IMG/VR virus record: IMGVR_UViG_3300050821_004627
Span: 1-61,475 of that record
Strand: one strand, 5' to 3'
Source of the DNA: a virus
DNA length: 61,475 nt
The translations under genes were made by a program, and so were the position numbers. A model generated the notes under the pieces. It saw only the letters and a program-made list of their open reading frames with translations, was not told the DNA's origin and did no database searches. Shown one piece after another: positions 32,251 through 39,800 of the stretch (within the stretch, counting starts at the first letter, position 1; every line of letters begins with the position of its first letter).

Positions 32251-32889
32251 CTACTTCTTGCCTCCCATGCTTATCAGCAGGAACCCCAACGCCCCCACGA
32301 TCAAAATGGTCCCCATACTCACCCCGCCTACCGTACTCGACAACAAACTCGTAATCCCCGTTGTTCCCGCACTAGCCGCCGCTGCCGGACTCCCATACAA
32401 TAGTTGCGTCCCATTCGGCAGCGTAACAGCCGTCCCCCCTTGAGCCACCGTCAACACTTTCGCCAACGTGGCCCCAGTCTGATTCACCATGGTGGCCCAT
32501 TGATACCCGCTCGGAGCCGCTGGGGTAGCTGTCCCTGGTGCTACAATCGTTGGCCCCGTATACCCCTGCGGCAAACTAGCCAGCAGATTTGTAGGTATCG
32601 TCGCACTCAGCGCCGATAAATCTGGAGTCGTAGTATCTATCGTAGACGGGGTATAAACAGGAAGGTCAACAGCTACCGGCGTAGTGGTCCCTATATCTAT
32701 AGGACTCCCATCACACCCACTCGTATCATTGTCATCACACTCCTGCCCCAATCCCCTCAGCCCCCGTAACCCACCCATCCCATACCCTGGTGAGCTGGCC
32801 CTTAATCGCATCATTGGGTTATGTCCCCCTACCTTCAATTCGGCGGGCAAACTCTTAGCTCCACCTCTTTGCATTGGGACTGTGATCAT
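32251..32889 (-). CDS. Tail-anchored protein with LRGLRGLG motif
   Basis: 212 residues from ATG 32889 (ATGA overlap with 32886). Basic N-terminus, then LRGLRGLG (41-48), an acidic Cys pair (CDDNDTSGCDG), a Thr/Pro stalk, a small beta region (TLPNGTQLLYG) and a C-terminal helix (GTILIVGALGFLLISMGGKK). Clear member of the Gly-motif family. Confidence 0.75.
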   Translation of the reverse strand: MITVPMQRGGAKSLPAELKVGGHNPMMRLRASSPGYGMGGLRGLRGLGQECDDNDTSGCDGSPIDIGTTTPVAVDLPVYTPSTIDTTTPDLSALSATIPTNLLASLPQGYTGPTIVAPGTATPAAPSGYQWATMVNQTGATLAKVLTVAQGGTAVTLPNGTQLLYGSPAAAASAGTTGITSLLSSTVGGVSMGTILIVGALGFLLISMGGKK

Positions 32890-33005
32890 AGGCACTGTGG
32901 CTCTTGCTCCTCTACTATGCTATTCTGTCCAGCGGATGACGTGAACACATAACCGGACTCAGCCAACATCTTCTCTGATATGGGCCACCAACCTAGTGGC
33001 AGCAT
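32886..33005 (-). CDS. Small hypothetical protein (39 aa)
   Basis: Located between the transglutaminase-like gene and 32251, with ATGA overlap at its end. Trp-rich start (LPLGWWPISEKML), acidic end (VEEQEPQC). The ribosome site is weak. Unknown. Confidence 0.5.
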   Translation of the reverse strand: MLPLGWWPISEKMLAESGYVFTSSAGQNSIVEEQEPQCL

Positions 33006-33013
33006 CCTAAGTT

Positions 33014-33868
33014 CTACCAATTTACTTTCCATTCCTTAATCCTCGCCCCCGGCTTCCTGCCCTCCCACCCACAGTACTCCCCATGGCTTGCATCCACAGA
33101 TACCCTGCCCACGTTCTGATCATCTGGATACGCTGCCACGTACACATGGCTAAAATGTCCTGGATCACGCATATCCCCCGCAATCGTTACAAAGCTATTC
33201 CTAATCCCCATCCCAGTGAGTAGGGCTGAGAGGTACATCGAGTAATCATCACAGTCCCCAGCTTTGATCACCCCGATTCCGGCCATGTCTCTCGGCCTTA
33301 TGAGCACTTCGACCACTGGCTTATCCCTATACCCGTTGTACTGACTAAGTAGCTGTTCGAGTGGCCCACCTAGTTCCTCGTCCCTGATAAACTGAATCTT
33401 CCTCTGGGTCCACTCCCAAGCCTTCGTGATTAGCCCTAATTGATTACCCCCACTCCTACATATCTGGGCTATGTCGGCTTGTACGGCAGGAGACTGAGAG
33501 TCCTCCTGAGCGTATTGAGTCATCAGAGCTATCGTTTGCCTGACCTGTTCATCCGGGTCATCCGGCACTACCTGAGCCGTAAACCTTAGATCTTGTCCAA
33601 AGAGCGGGTGGACCACTTGCCCCTGCATCTGCTCCCCTTCCCCGATCCCTCCCATCCCTTGGCTACCTCTGGGGATTTGTTCGGCAGGATAATCCATAGA
33701 CATGGTTGATCCTGTTAGGCCCTGGGATGAGGCTATGGCATGGGTACGGTAGAGGCGTTGTGCTCGGGCTCTGGGTCCACCACGCATATAAAGGAAGCAG
33801 AATCCTTTGTGACTAGAGTTCTCGGGCTTGCACCAAAGACTATAGCCATAAACAATTGCCGGGTCCAT
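33014..33868 (-). CDS. Transglutaminase-like cysteine protease/hydrolase
   Basis: 284 residues (start uncertain; ATGs lie further in). The C-terminal 190 residues are a transglutaminase-like domain with the Cys-His-Asp triad: Cys in KAGDCDDYS, His in HFSHVYVAAY, Asp in VSVDASHG. The same fold includes cysteine proteases. The N-terminal region carries G-M-G-G-I-G-E-G, which itself fits the M-x-G-x-G motif of the membrane proteins encoded just downstream. It is therefore a candidate maturation protease, or a cross-linking enzyme. A near copy of the 13-mer (33680-33692) encodes YPAEQ. Confidence 0.75.
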   Translation of the reverse strand: MDPAIVYGYSLWCKPENSSHKGFCFLYMRGGPRARAQRLYRTHAIASSQGLTGSTMSMDYPAEQIPRGSQGMGGIGEGEQMQGQVVHPLFGQDLRFTAQVVPDDPDEQVRQTIALMTQYAQEDSQSPAVQADIAQICRSGGNQLGLITKAWEWTQRKIQFIRDEELGGPLEQLLSQYNGYRDKPVVEVLIRPRDMAGIGVIKAGDCDDYSMYLSALLTGMGIRNSFVTIAGDMRDPGHFSHVYVAAYPDDQNVGRVSVDASHGEYCGWEGRKPGARIKEWKVNW

Positions 33869-33930
33869 CGCGGAACTAATTGTAAGTTATAAAAGGTGCC
33901 CGCCCGCCCACGATCCCCAGAAGATAGTCC

Positions 33931-33958
33931 TTGCACATCACTAACTTAGTGTGATAAA
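33931..33958 (+). promoter_or_regulatory. Promoter with operator palindrome for the 33978 gene
   Basis: TTGCAC (33931-33936), 16-base spacer, GATAAA (33953-33958). The spacer contains the perfect palindrome CACTAA-C-TTAGTG (33939-33951), placed where a repressor would block polymerase. It is in the only strongly divergent intergenic region of the genome. Confidence 0.5.
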
Positions 33959-33977
33959 GTCCCTAGGTGTAGGGTAA

Positions 33978-35819
33978 ATGGGGATACCCAGACCCCAAAA
34001 CCCCTATCTAAAGGAGCCTAACCTAGTGCAAAATGATACACTTGAAGATCAAAAACAATCCATAAGTCAATTAGGGGACGACTTGCCACCAGATCCGGGT
34101 GAAGATGACCCCGAATCCCCCATAACCCCCATCCTCACGACTTCTCCTGCCGAAGATCCAGAACCAGACCCACCGCCTGCTACAGCTCCCAAGGTGATTA
34201 AGAAAGGGGTAGGGCGCACTAGGGTGGATGGGGAACCTAGTAAGACGGCTAAGGTGGTGGATGCGCCTACGCCTAGCCCATTGTTCAAGGTCTATTACTC
34301 GGAGGCGGCTAACCCCCATGCCAGGCCCGATAAAGCCTTCAAGTGGTGGAGAGAACTGCCATCGTGGGCACAGCAGCGGCTTACGATCTATGTCTATCGA
34401 TTGTGGCCTGTGCTACTAGTCCCGGAGAAAGATGAGCGGGGGATCAAGGAGGATCACGGGTACATCGACAAATTAGGAGAACCTCTAGAATCTATTACAG
34501 ACTTGTTGAATCGTTATGGATCAGGCGACTACAAGTTGATGATCAATGACGACGTGGTAGATAAGCGGACTATCTGTACGATCAACGTGAGGGAGAACTG
34601 GAGGGACTTCCGGGCTAGCCCTCCTAGTGATCGGCGTATAGATGACACGAGGAATGTAGACTTGGCTGATCCGGGGAACCAGAACTACATCAGGTACTTG
34701 AGATCGCAGGGGAAGTTACCAGATCAACAGAAGGAGACTAGGGACATGGCAGAGAGTTCGGCAGTCACACAGGTCACTCAGTTATTGAGCAAAGTCCTGG
34801 ATAAATCGCTGGATAAGAACAGTGATAGGGGACAGAATGACACCACGGCTACGGTCGTAAAAGAAGTGACCCAGGCCATGGGGGAGGTCAACAGGCAGGC
34901 GGGGGAGATATTGAAGGGAGCCTATGAGCGAGGGCAGCAGGTGGTGATTGCTGACCCTGTAGAGCAGTTTGTAAAAATGGCGTCGGCGTTCAAGACTATG
35001 AATCCGGCTCCGGCTCAGGCCCAGGCTATAGACCCGTCCCTGTTGTCGATGTTTCAGACCGTATTGACGATCCAGAGTGATAGGGTCAATAAGGCCGAGG
35101 AGAAGGTGGATAGACTGCTGGCTAGATTGGAGGCAGGGGGTGGAATAGCTCCAGCCCAGGGCGCTGGTGCGCCTGCTGAACAGCAGAGCCCCAAGAGCGT
35201 AATCAAGGAGGCATTGGAGGTGGTCCAGTTAATCCGAGGGGGCAATGACCAGGGAGGTGGAGCTGGAGGGTGGATGGATAAGCTCCCTGATATTCTCCAG
35301 AGCGTGGCACAGATGGGACAGGTAGCTCTCAATGCCTATCAGGTAAATCAGGTCATGGCCGAGAGGAAACGGGCTCAGGAGCTAGGGCTTAATGTCCAGC
35401 CGCCCCCGCCCCCGCCCCCTCAGATCGTCCAGCCCCCGCCCCAGGAGAATCGAGCGGCGGATATGGCAGGAGCAGCCGTGGAAGAGGATGAGCTGGAAGA
35501 TGAGCAGGTGAATCTGATCAAGTTCATGGAAGAGATCAAACGCCCTCTGCTCAATCACATCAACCGGAATCTAGGAGGGGCCGCGTTTGCCGAGTGGATG
35601 ATCGACACGTATGATGAAGCGACGTATCAGCAGATCAAGTTGCAGGGAGCGGAGACCCTAGTGATGGCACTCAAGAGCTATCCTCCGATTGCTAAAGAGT
35701 TGGTGGGAAAGGACTTATTGCTTCCGAAGTTTGCTGAGGAGTTTATGAGTTTGGAGTTGGAGCAGGGGGATGGGGAGGGAGATGATGAGGGGGAGATGGA
35801 GGAGGAAGTAACAGCCTGA
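33978..35819 (+). CDS. Large acidic, coiled-coil protein of unknown function
   Basis: 613 residues. N-terminal 100: Pro/Asp/Glu-rich and disordered, with an exact 13-mer encoding SPAE. Residues 105-240: a folded module rich in Trp/Arg (KAFKWWRELPSWAQQRLTIY). Residues 260-400: coiled coil. A Pro run (seven Pro) at about 475 leads to a helical C-terminal module (LLNHINRNLGGAAFAEWMID) and a strongly acidic tail. No P-loop, nuclease or terminase motif. It is the only large plus-strand gene and has its own operator-like promoter. An internal scaffold or assembly factor is possible. Confidence 0.65.
   Translation: MGIPRPQNPYLKEPNLVQNDTLEDQKQSISQLGDDLPPDPGEDDPESPITPILTTSPAEDPEPDPPPATAPKVIKKGVGRTRVDGEPSKTAKVVDAPTPSPLFKVYYSEAANPHARPDKAFKWWRELPSWAQQRLTIYVYRLWPVLLVPEKDERGIKEDHGYIDKLGEPLESITDLLNRYGSGDYKLMINDDVVDKRTICTINVRENWRDFRASPPSDRRIDDTRNVDLADPGNQNYIRYLRSQGKLPDQQKETRDMAESSAVTQVTQLLSKVLDKSLDKNSDRGQNDTTATVVKEVTQAMGEVNRQAGEILKGAYERGQQVVIADPVEQFVKMASAFKTMNPAPAQAQAIDPSLLSMFQTVLTIQSDRVNKAEEKVDRLLARLEAGGGIAPAQGAGAPAEQQSPKSVIKEALEVVQLIRGGNDQGGGAGGWMDKLPDILQSVAQMGQVALNAYQVNQVMAERKRAQELGLNVQPPPPPPPQIVQPPPQENRAADMAGAAVEEDELEDEQVNLIKFMEEIKRPLLNHINRNLGGAAFAEWMIDTYDEATYQQIKLQGAETLVMALKSYPPIAKELVGKDLLLPKFAEEFMSLELEQGDGEGDDEGEMEEEVTA
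34142..34154 (-). repeat. Dispersed 13-mer TTCGGCAGGAGAA, exact copy
   Basis: Inside the plus-strand 33978 gene, in frame for S-P-A-E in the disordered N-terminal part; no ribosome-site role possible on this strand. Confidence 0.85.
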
Positions 35820-35826
35820 GAGAATT

Positions 35827-35847
35827 GGGGGCCGTCCCCCGGCCCCC
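35827..35847. terminator. Bidirectional GC-rich hairpin
   Basis: GGGGGCCG (35827-35834) and CGGCCCCC (35840-35847) form an 8-bp stem with a 5-base loop, followed by TTCTAGTTGTTT. It separates the convergent genes 33978 and 35858, as expected for a shared terminator. Confidence 0.75.
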
Positions 35848-35857
35848 TTCTAGTTGT

Positions 35858-36157
35858 TTAATCTGTGAGCCTCAACGTCTTATCGGTGGAGGCATCATTA
35901 GATCTGCCATACTTCTGCTGCAATTCCACAATCTTGAGTAGTTTTCCCCCAGCGTTGCATACCGCATTCCCTACGCCTGGAGTGATGGTCCCCTCGATCA
36001 GATCACTCATCAAATTGGACATGAGTGTAGCAAACTCCTTACTAGTGGTCACCCCGGCCTGAGCGATTACTAGGCTTTTGGATTCCCCTGATCCTTTCCC
36101 AGGTCTCTCAGAAATACCCGCGCTTTCCTCAGTAGCTTTTTCCCTTTTCTTATCCAT
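35858..36157 (-). CDS. Hypothetical protein, phage early type
   Basis: 99 residues: charged N-terminal 30, then a helical domain (SKEFATLMSNLMSDLIEGTITPGVGNAVCNAGGKLLKIVE) typical in style of small phage regulators. SD GGAG precedes ATG 36157. The first 29 codons overlap the end of the HNH-type gene at 36070, so that gene probably inserted at this start. Function unknown. Confidence 0.65.
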   Translation of the reverse strand: MDKKREKATEESAGISERPGKGSGESKSLVIAQAGVTTSKEFATLMSNLMSDLIEGTITPGVGNAVCNAGGKLLKIVELQQKYGRSNDASTDKTLRLTD

Positions 36158-36687
36158 TCGTCACTCCTGTTTTCCTTGTATAAATATGGTTTAGGTTCAG
36201 TTATGCCACGCCTGTTCCTATTCCATTCCCGTTTGTGAACCAAGCGATGATGGATACACAGTGTATCCCGCATCCAGCCTGATCTTTTGTGAAAATACCT
36301 TCTGGTAGGCTCTCCGCATCCTTCGATCTGGCAGACTAACTTCTGCTTCATGTCTCTAGGGGCAATACCGTTCCTTCTGAGACGGTGATAGACGTAATCC
36401 TTACTCATCCCCAGTTTTTCTGCTACCTGCTGGCCCGTTAGCTTTTCGGCCACGTATAGACGTATAACTTCAGCGTCCGAATAGTCACTCCTCGGACTGT
36501 TGGCTAATCCATGTTCAGCATGATAGGCATCAGAGCAGGTCCGTTCACAGAACCTTCTGGGCAACTGCCCGTCATAGGCTTTGTACGTGAACACCAAACC
36601 GCACTGCCTGCAAAACTCTTCGACGGCTATGCATGGGTGTTTTTTCCTTATCCTGAAGTCCAGGACGGGTTCAGTTTGATTTTTCAC
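36070..36687 (-). CDS. Zinc-finger/HTH protein, probable homing endonuclease relative
   Basis: 205 residues with two Cys/His clusters (CRQCGLVFTY...CERTCSDAYH and CQIEGCGEPTRRYFH...CIHHRLVH) around a helix-turn-helix (TGQQVAEKLGMSKDYVYHRL). The second cluster resembles the zinc-finger HNH type used by free-standing phage homing enzymes. The end overlaps the next gene by 88 bases. The start is probably GTG without a good ribosome site, common in such insertions. DNA-binding is likely; nuclease activity is uncertain. Confidence 0.6.
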   Translation of the reverse strand: MKNQTEPVLDFRIRKKHPCIAVEEFCRQCGLVFTYKAYDGQLPRRFCERTCSDAYHAEHGLANSPRSDYSDAEVIRLYVAEKLTGQQVAEKLGMSKDYVYHRLRRNGIAPRDMKQKLVCQIEGCGEPTRRYFHKRSGWMRDTLCIHHRLVHKREWNRNRRGITEPKPYLYKENRSDEWIRKGKKLLRKARVFLRDLGKDQGNPKA

Positions 36688-36764
36688 AGGGGATTTGTGG
36701 TGGGGGACCTGAGAGAGCAGATCCCCCTAGCAAACGGAAGTGATTGCTATTTGACCGTACCTAG

Positions 36765-36980
36765 CTATTGTACCTCACCCCCGGCCTGCTTAGCAACCTT
36801 TTTCGGCTGGCTCTCTGCCCCCTGTCCCTGCTCCTGAGCCGTAGCTAATCGATCCAGGTTATCGGCAATGCGGGCTAGGAGGATCAGGTTAAAATCGTCC
36901 AGGTCCGGGTTCTTAGTCCCCCCTTCATCGGCGGTACCCGTGCCGAATCGCTTGGTCAGCCGTGCATAGTTGTTTTGCAT
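36765..36980 (-). CDS. Hypothetical helical protein
   Basis: 71 residues, mainly helical (FNLILLARIADNLDRLATAQEQ) with a Lys/Gln-rich tail. SD AGGAGAAC precedes ATG 36980. Between ParB-like and HNH-type genes. Unknown. Confidence 0.6.
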   Translation of the reverse strand: MQNNYARLTKRFGTGTADEGGTKNPDLDDFNLILLARIADNLDRLATAQEQGQGAESQPKKVAKQAGGEVQ

Positions 36981-37010
36981 TCTAAGTTCTCCTTTACGTG
37001 TCTAACTGCT

Positions 37011-37985
37011 CTAGCTGTCGAGGATATTGGCCAGGGCCTTGATCCCCATCTTACCTTCCATGAACTTCACCAGGGCCTTACCCTTCTGTTGTACGCCCTC
37101 GCTGTACTTGCACTCCACCCCTTTCTCCAGATCGGCCCCATACAGCTCCCCAAAGCCCTTCTTGGCCTCCTTGGTGGTGAGTGAGGCCTTCAGCTCCTTC
37201 CCCTCCTTCAACCCCTTGGCACGCTTCTTAGCCCGCAGGTGCTCCCTCTTCTCCACACTGACCTTGCCCCCGCCCTGCTCCAGTTCTTTGATGGCCTCAT
37301 CTTGGTCCTCTTCCGATTGCCCAATCAGGGTTCTGACCGCTGTGTAGGGGATCACTCCGTCATTGATCTTTTTCTGGATCTGAGGCCGGAGATCAGCCAA
37401 GTGGGCCAGCTCTGTTACTGAGGACTTAGGGATTCCCAATTTCTCGGCAATGGCACTGCGCTTCATGCCAAACTCCCCCTCCAATGTCTTGATAACATTG
37501 CTCTTATCGATGGGGGTCCAGTCCTTGCGCTTGAACGATGCAATAGCCGTGATGTAAGCCTGGGCATCATCCTGCTCTACCACCAATGCCGCCACCTTCA
37601 AGGGCTCCTCGGTCATCTTGTGTTCATTAGCGTAGAGGATAGCCTTGGAGCGGGTCCTGCCATCTGTGACCCGGTATTTCATCCGGCCATCTTTCCGTCC
37701 CAACTCCCGGACCACTATGGGTTGGATCTGTCCATTACTCACGATGTCCTTAGCTAGCTCCACGACTTCCGAGGCTTTGACCTGGAATCGCCGTGGGTTG
37801 AACTCATCATCAATCACCAAGTCCTGGGGATCAATGAATTGGACTCTGCTGGGCATGTCCATAGGGGTTAATGTAGCCATATCCACAGGGGTGGGCTCGT
37901 TCTCAATCACCGCCGCTCCCTCTGCCAGTTCCATCTCTGTCTCCTGGAACTCCTGCTCGTCTTCCGTTACCGTGTTCATAGACAT
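37011..37985 (-). CDS. ParB-like DNA-binding protein
   Basis: 324 residues: acidic N-terminal 45, a ParB/Srx domain (FNPRRFQVKASEVVELAKDI, then GQIQPIVVREL and DGRTRSKAI, about 60-140; the CTPase-type R motif), and a KorB-like helix-turn-helix (KRSAIAEKLGIPKSSVTELAHL, about 190-215). The C-terminus is basic. No ParA ATPase was found, so it may act as a transcription regulator or bind dispersed sites rather than drive partition. The genome-wide 13-mer is a natural candidate target, which is inference only. Confidence 0.85.
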   Translation of the reverse strand: MSMNTVTEDEQEFQETEMELAEGAAVIENEPTPVDMATLTPMDMPSRVQFIDPQDLVIDDEFNPRRFQVKASEVVELAKDIVSNGQIQPIVVRELGRKDGRMKYRVTDGRTRSKAILYANEHKMTEEPLKVAALVVEQDDAQAYITAIASFKRKDWTPIDKSNVIKTLEGEFGMKRSAIAEKLGIPKSSVTELAHLADLRPQIQKKINDGVIPYTAVRTLIGQSEEDQDEAIKELEQGGGKVSVEKREHLRAKKRAKGLKEGKELKASLTTKEAKKGFGELYGADLEKGVECKYSEGVQQKGKALVKFMEGKMGIKALANILDS

Positions 37986-38074
37986 AATTCTCCTGCTCCT
38001 CTTTCTTGTAATTGGTTTAGTTTGTTGTGGTTGGTGCTGGTTAGTTGCCTAAATCCTAGGCCCCGTGTCCCCTA

Positions 38075-38482
38075 CTACAACTCCCGCCGCAGAGCCTCTA
38101 ACTCCGGCTCCTCATCGTCATCGTCATCATCTTCATCGTCGTCCAGGTCCTCGTCTTCATCCTCATCGTCATCATCGAGGCCCTCATCGTCATCCCCGCC
38201 CTCCGCTGCTATAGCCACGGTGCTATTGGTGTCGTCATCAAAAGCAAAGTCCACTTCCTCTGTCTCCACCGTCTGCACCGTCTGCCCGTTCTCCGTGTTA
38301 ATCATCATCCCTTTCTTCAACTTACACACGGGGTCCCCCTCCTTATCGAGGTCCCAGGTGGTCATGAACTGGCCCCCCTCACAGTCTAATACAGCGGGCT
38401 GGCCATAAAGCATGACCTCTCCCTCCTCCCCGTTATCCCCCACGATCCTGTACTCCGCGTCCCCTAACTGAATCTTAGGCAT
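38075..38482 (-). CDS. Protein with long polyacidic C-terminal tail
   Basis: 135 residues: a small N-terminal beta domain (KIQLGDAEYRIVGDNGEEG...) then a tail of about 35 almost purely Asp/Glu residues. Acidic tails occur on histone chaperones, ssDNA mimics and scaffold proteins. In this genome it could buffer the Arg-rich protein of 20153 before packaging. SD AAGGAGG upstream. Confidence 0.65.
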   Translation of the reverse strand: MPKIQLGDAEYRIVGDNGEEGEVMLYGQPAVLDCEGGQFMTTWDLDKEGDPVCKLKKGMMINTENGQTVQTVETEEVDFAFDDDTNSTVAIAAEGGDDDEGLDDDDEDEDEDLDDDEDDDDDDEEPELEALRREL

Positions 38483-38533
38483 AACTGCTAATCATCCTCC
38501 TTTTTAGTTGGTGTCCCCTACTCTTTGTACAGC

Positions 38534-38546
38534 TTCTCCTGCCGAA
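38534..38546 (-). repeat. Dispersed 13-mer TTCGGCAGGAGAA, exact copy
   Basis: Intergenic, between the stop of 38549 and the start of 38482; 50 bases from the start codon, so not its ribosome site. Confidence 0.85.
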
Positions 38547-38548
38547 TG

Positions 38549-38890
38549 TCAACAGGAAATTTCTACTACTCTTTTCCGGTACATAGGTACAGGCTTCATC
38601 CCACATCCCGGCCTCTCATTCTTAGTCATCCTGACCTCGGCCACCCCTCTCCTAACCAGCTCCGGCATGAGCATCCCCACCTTACCTCGATGCATCCCTG
38701 GTCCTAATCCTAGGTCTATGATTCTTTGGCTTAGTTCCTGGCATCTGAGCCAGTCATTGGAGAGAGCCTGGGAGACGAGAGTGAGGTTCTGCTCGTGGAT
38801 TAGGTATTCGGGACCAGTGAACCGGGAATGGGGTAGAGGGGCTCTGGTGGAGCGAGGGGGCACGGGAGGGAGATTGGGCCAATAGCTCAT
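38549..38890 (-). CDS. Hypothetical winged-helix-like protein
   Basis: 113 residues from ATG 38890 (ATGA overlap with the TOPRIM gene). The C-terminal half (SQRIIDLGLGPGMHRGKVGMLMPELVRRGVAEVRM) reads as a small winged helix. Coupled to the TOPRIM protein, so a DNA transaction role is likely. Confidence 0.55.
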   Translation of the reverse strand: MSYWPNLPPVPPRSTRAPLPHSRFTGPEYLIHEQNLTLVSQALSNDWLRCQELSQRIIDLGLGPGMHRGKVGMLMPELVRRGVAEVRMTKNERPGCGMKPVPMYRKRVVEISC

Positions 38891-39783
38891 AAGCTCCCTA
38901 TCACCTTCTCCCAATTCTTGGAGCAGGCCACTAACTGGGCCTTCTGTTTCTCCTCAGTCTCCAGGTCCTCCTCCCACTTATCGGGGTCCCTTAACTCGAA
39001 TACAGCATCGTTTATAAGCTCTGTAATCACGCTCGGCTCCAGAGCATCCAGCTCCCAGGACTCATCCCCAAACCTTTCCACGTAAGACGTAGCCCTGGAG
39101 TCGGATAGTTTGGCGGGATTCGGCGGGGGATTATACTGCTCGATTTGATCCATGTTCAAGGCAATACGGTTAACCGTCAATCCCTGTACCTTAAACATGT
39201 TTAAACGGTCCTCGATGTCCCGGCTCATGTCTATGCCACTAGGATCGTGATCTCCCAAATGGATGATATGGACCTCATGTCCCTGGGTGCTCCTATGGAT
39301 TAGTCTCATTGCAGCCGCCCACATCTCGCTCTGGCTCGTATACCCCCTACACGAGAAATAGGGCACATCCAACGCCCCACAGGCCACTTCCAACACCCCC
39401 ACCAATGCATCTTTCTCTACCCATACCTCCACGTAGTTCTCCTGCCGATCCCACTTGTCGATCATGTACTGTTTAGCACAGGCGTCGATTATGGATTGAG
39501 GGGAGGTCCAGTGGGCATGAGACCTCAGGTTCCTGGTCCTATCCGTGATGTGTGACCAATCCACAAGTCCGGCCAATCGGGCATCGTTGATGATCGAGCC
39601 CAGGCGTTTGTACTGCTTGTCGTTGTTGGGGATGATGCCACGGCTAACGAATTGATAGTAGAGCTGCCGGAGAGTTAGGTCGTAGCCCTGAGCTGTATAG
39701 TCCTCAAGGATCTGGTTGGCTTGACTGATGACTTTGAGGGTGGCTGGGTCGAACTTCTTTTGCTGGTATTTGATGAGTGGCAT
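38887..39783 (-). CDS. TOPRIM-domain protein (topoisomerase/Toprim nuclease-like)
   Basis: 298 residues. N-terminal module with LRQLYYQFVSRGI (about 40-52), a phage-type DNA-binding segment. The TOPRIM fold follows: Glu in EVWVEKDAL (about 115-123) and the D-x-D of LGDHDPSGIDMS (about 175-186), as in topoisomerase VI subunit A and OLD-like nucleases. These residues bind Mg2+ for strand cleavage or phosphoryl transfer. Embedded in the replication operon after the UvrD-like helicase. Confidence 0.7.
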   Translation of the reverse strand: MPLIKYQQKKFDPATLKVISQANQILEDYTAQGYDLTLRQLYYQFVSRGIIPNNDKQYKRLGSIINDARLAGLVDWSHITDRTRNLRSHAHWTSPQSIIDACAKQYMIDKWDRQENYVEVWVEKDALVGVLEVACGALDVPYFSCRGYTSQSEMWAAAMRLIHRSTQGHEVHIIHLGDHDPSGIDMSRDIEDRLNMFKVQGLTVNRIALNMDQIEQYNPPPNPAKLSDSRATSYVERFGDESWELDALEPSVITELINDAVFELRDPDKWEEDLETEEKQKAQLVACSKNWEKVIGSL

Positions 39784-39800
39784 GGGATTGGGAGGGGGCT

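Noticed and set aside
33978-35819. Large terminase or portal
   Set aside because: No Walker A/B, nuclease or portal signature; the sequence is disordered, coiled coil and acidic.
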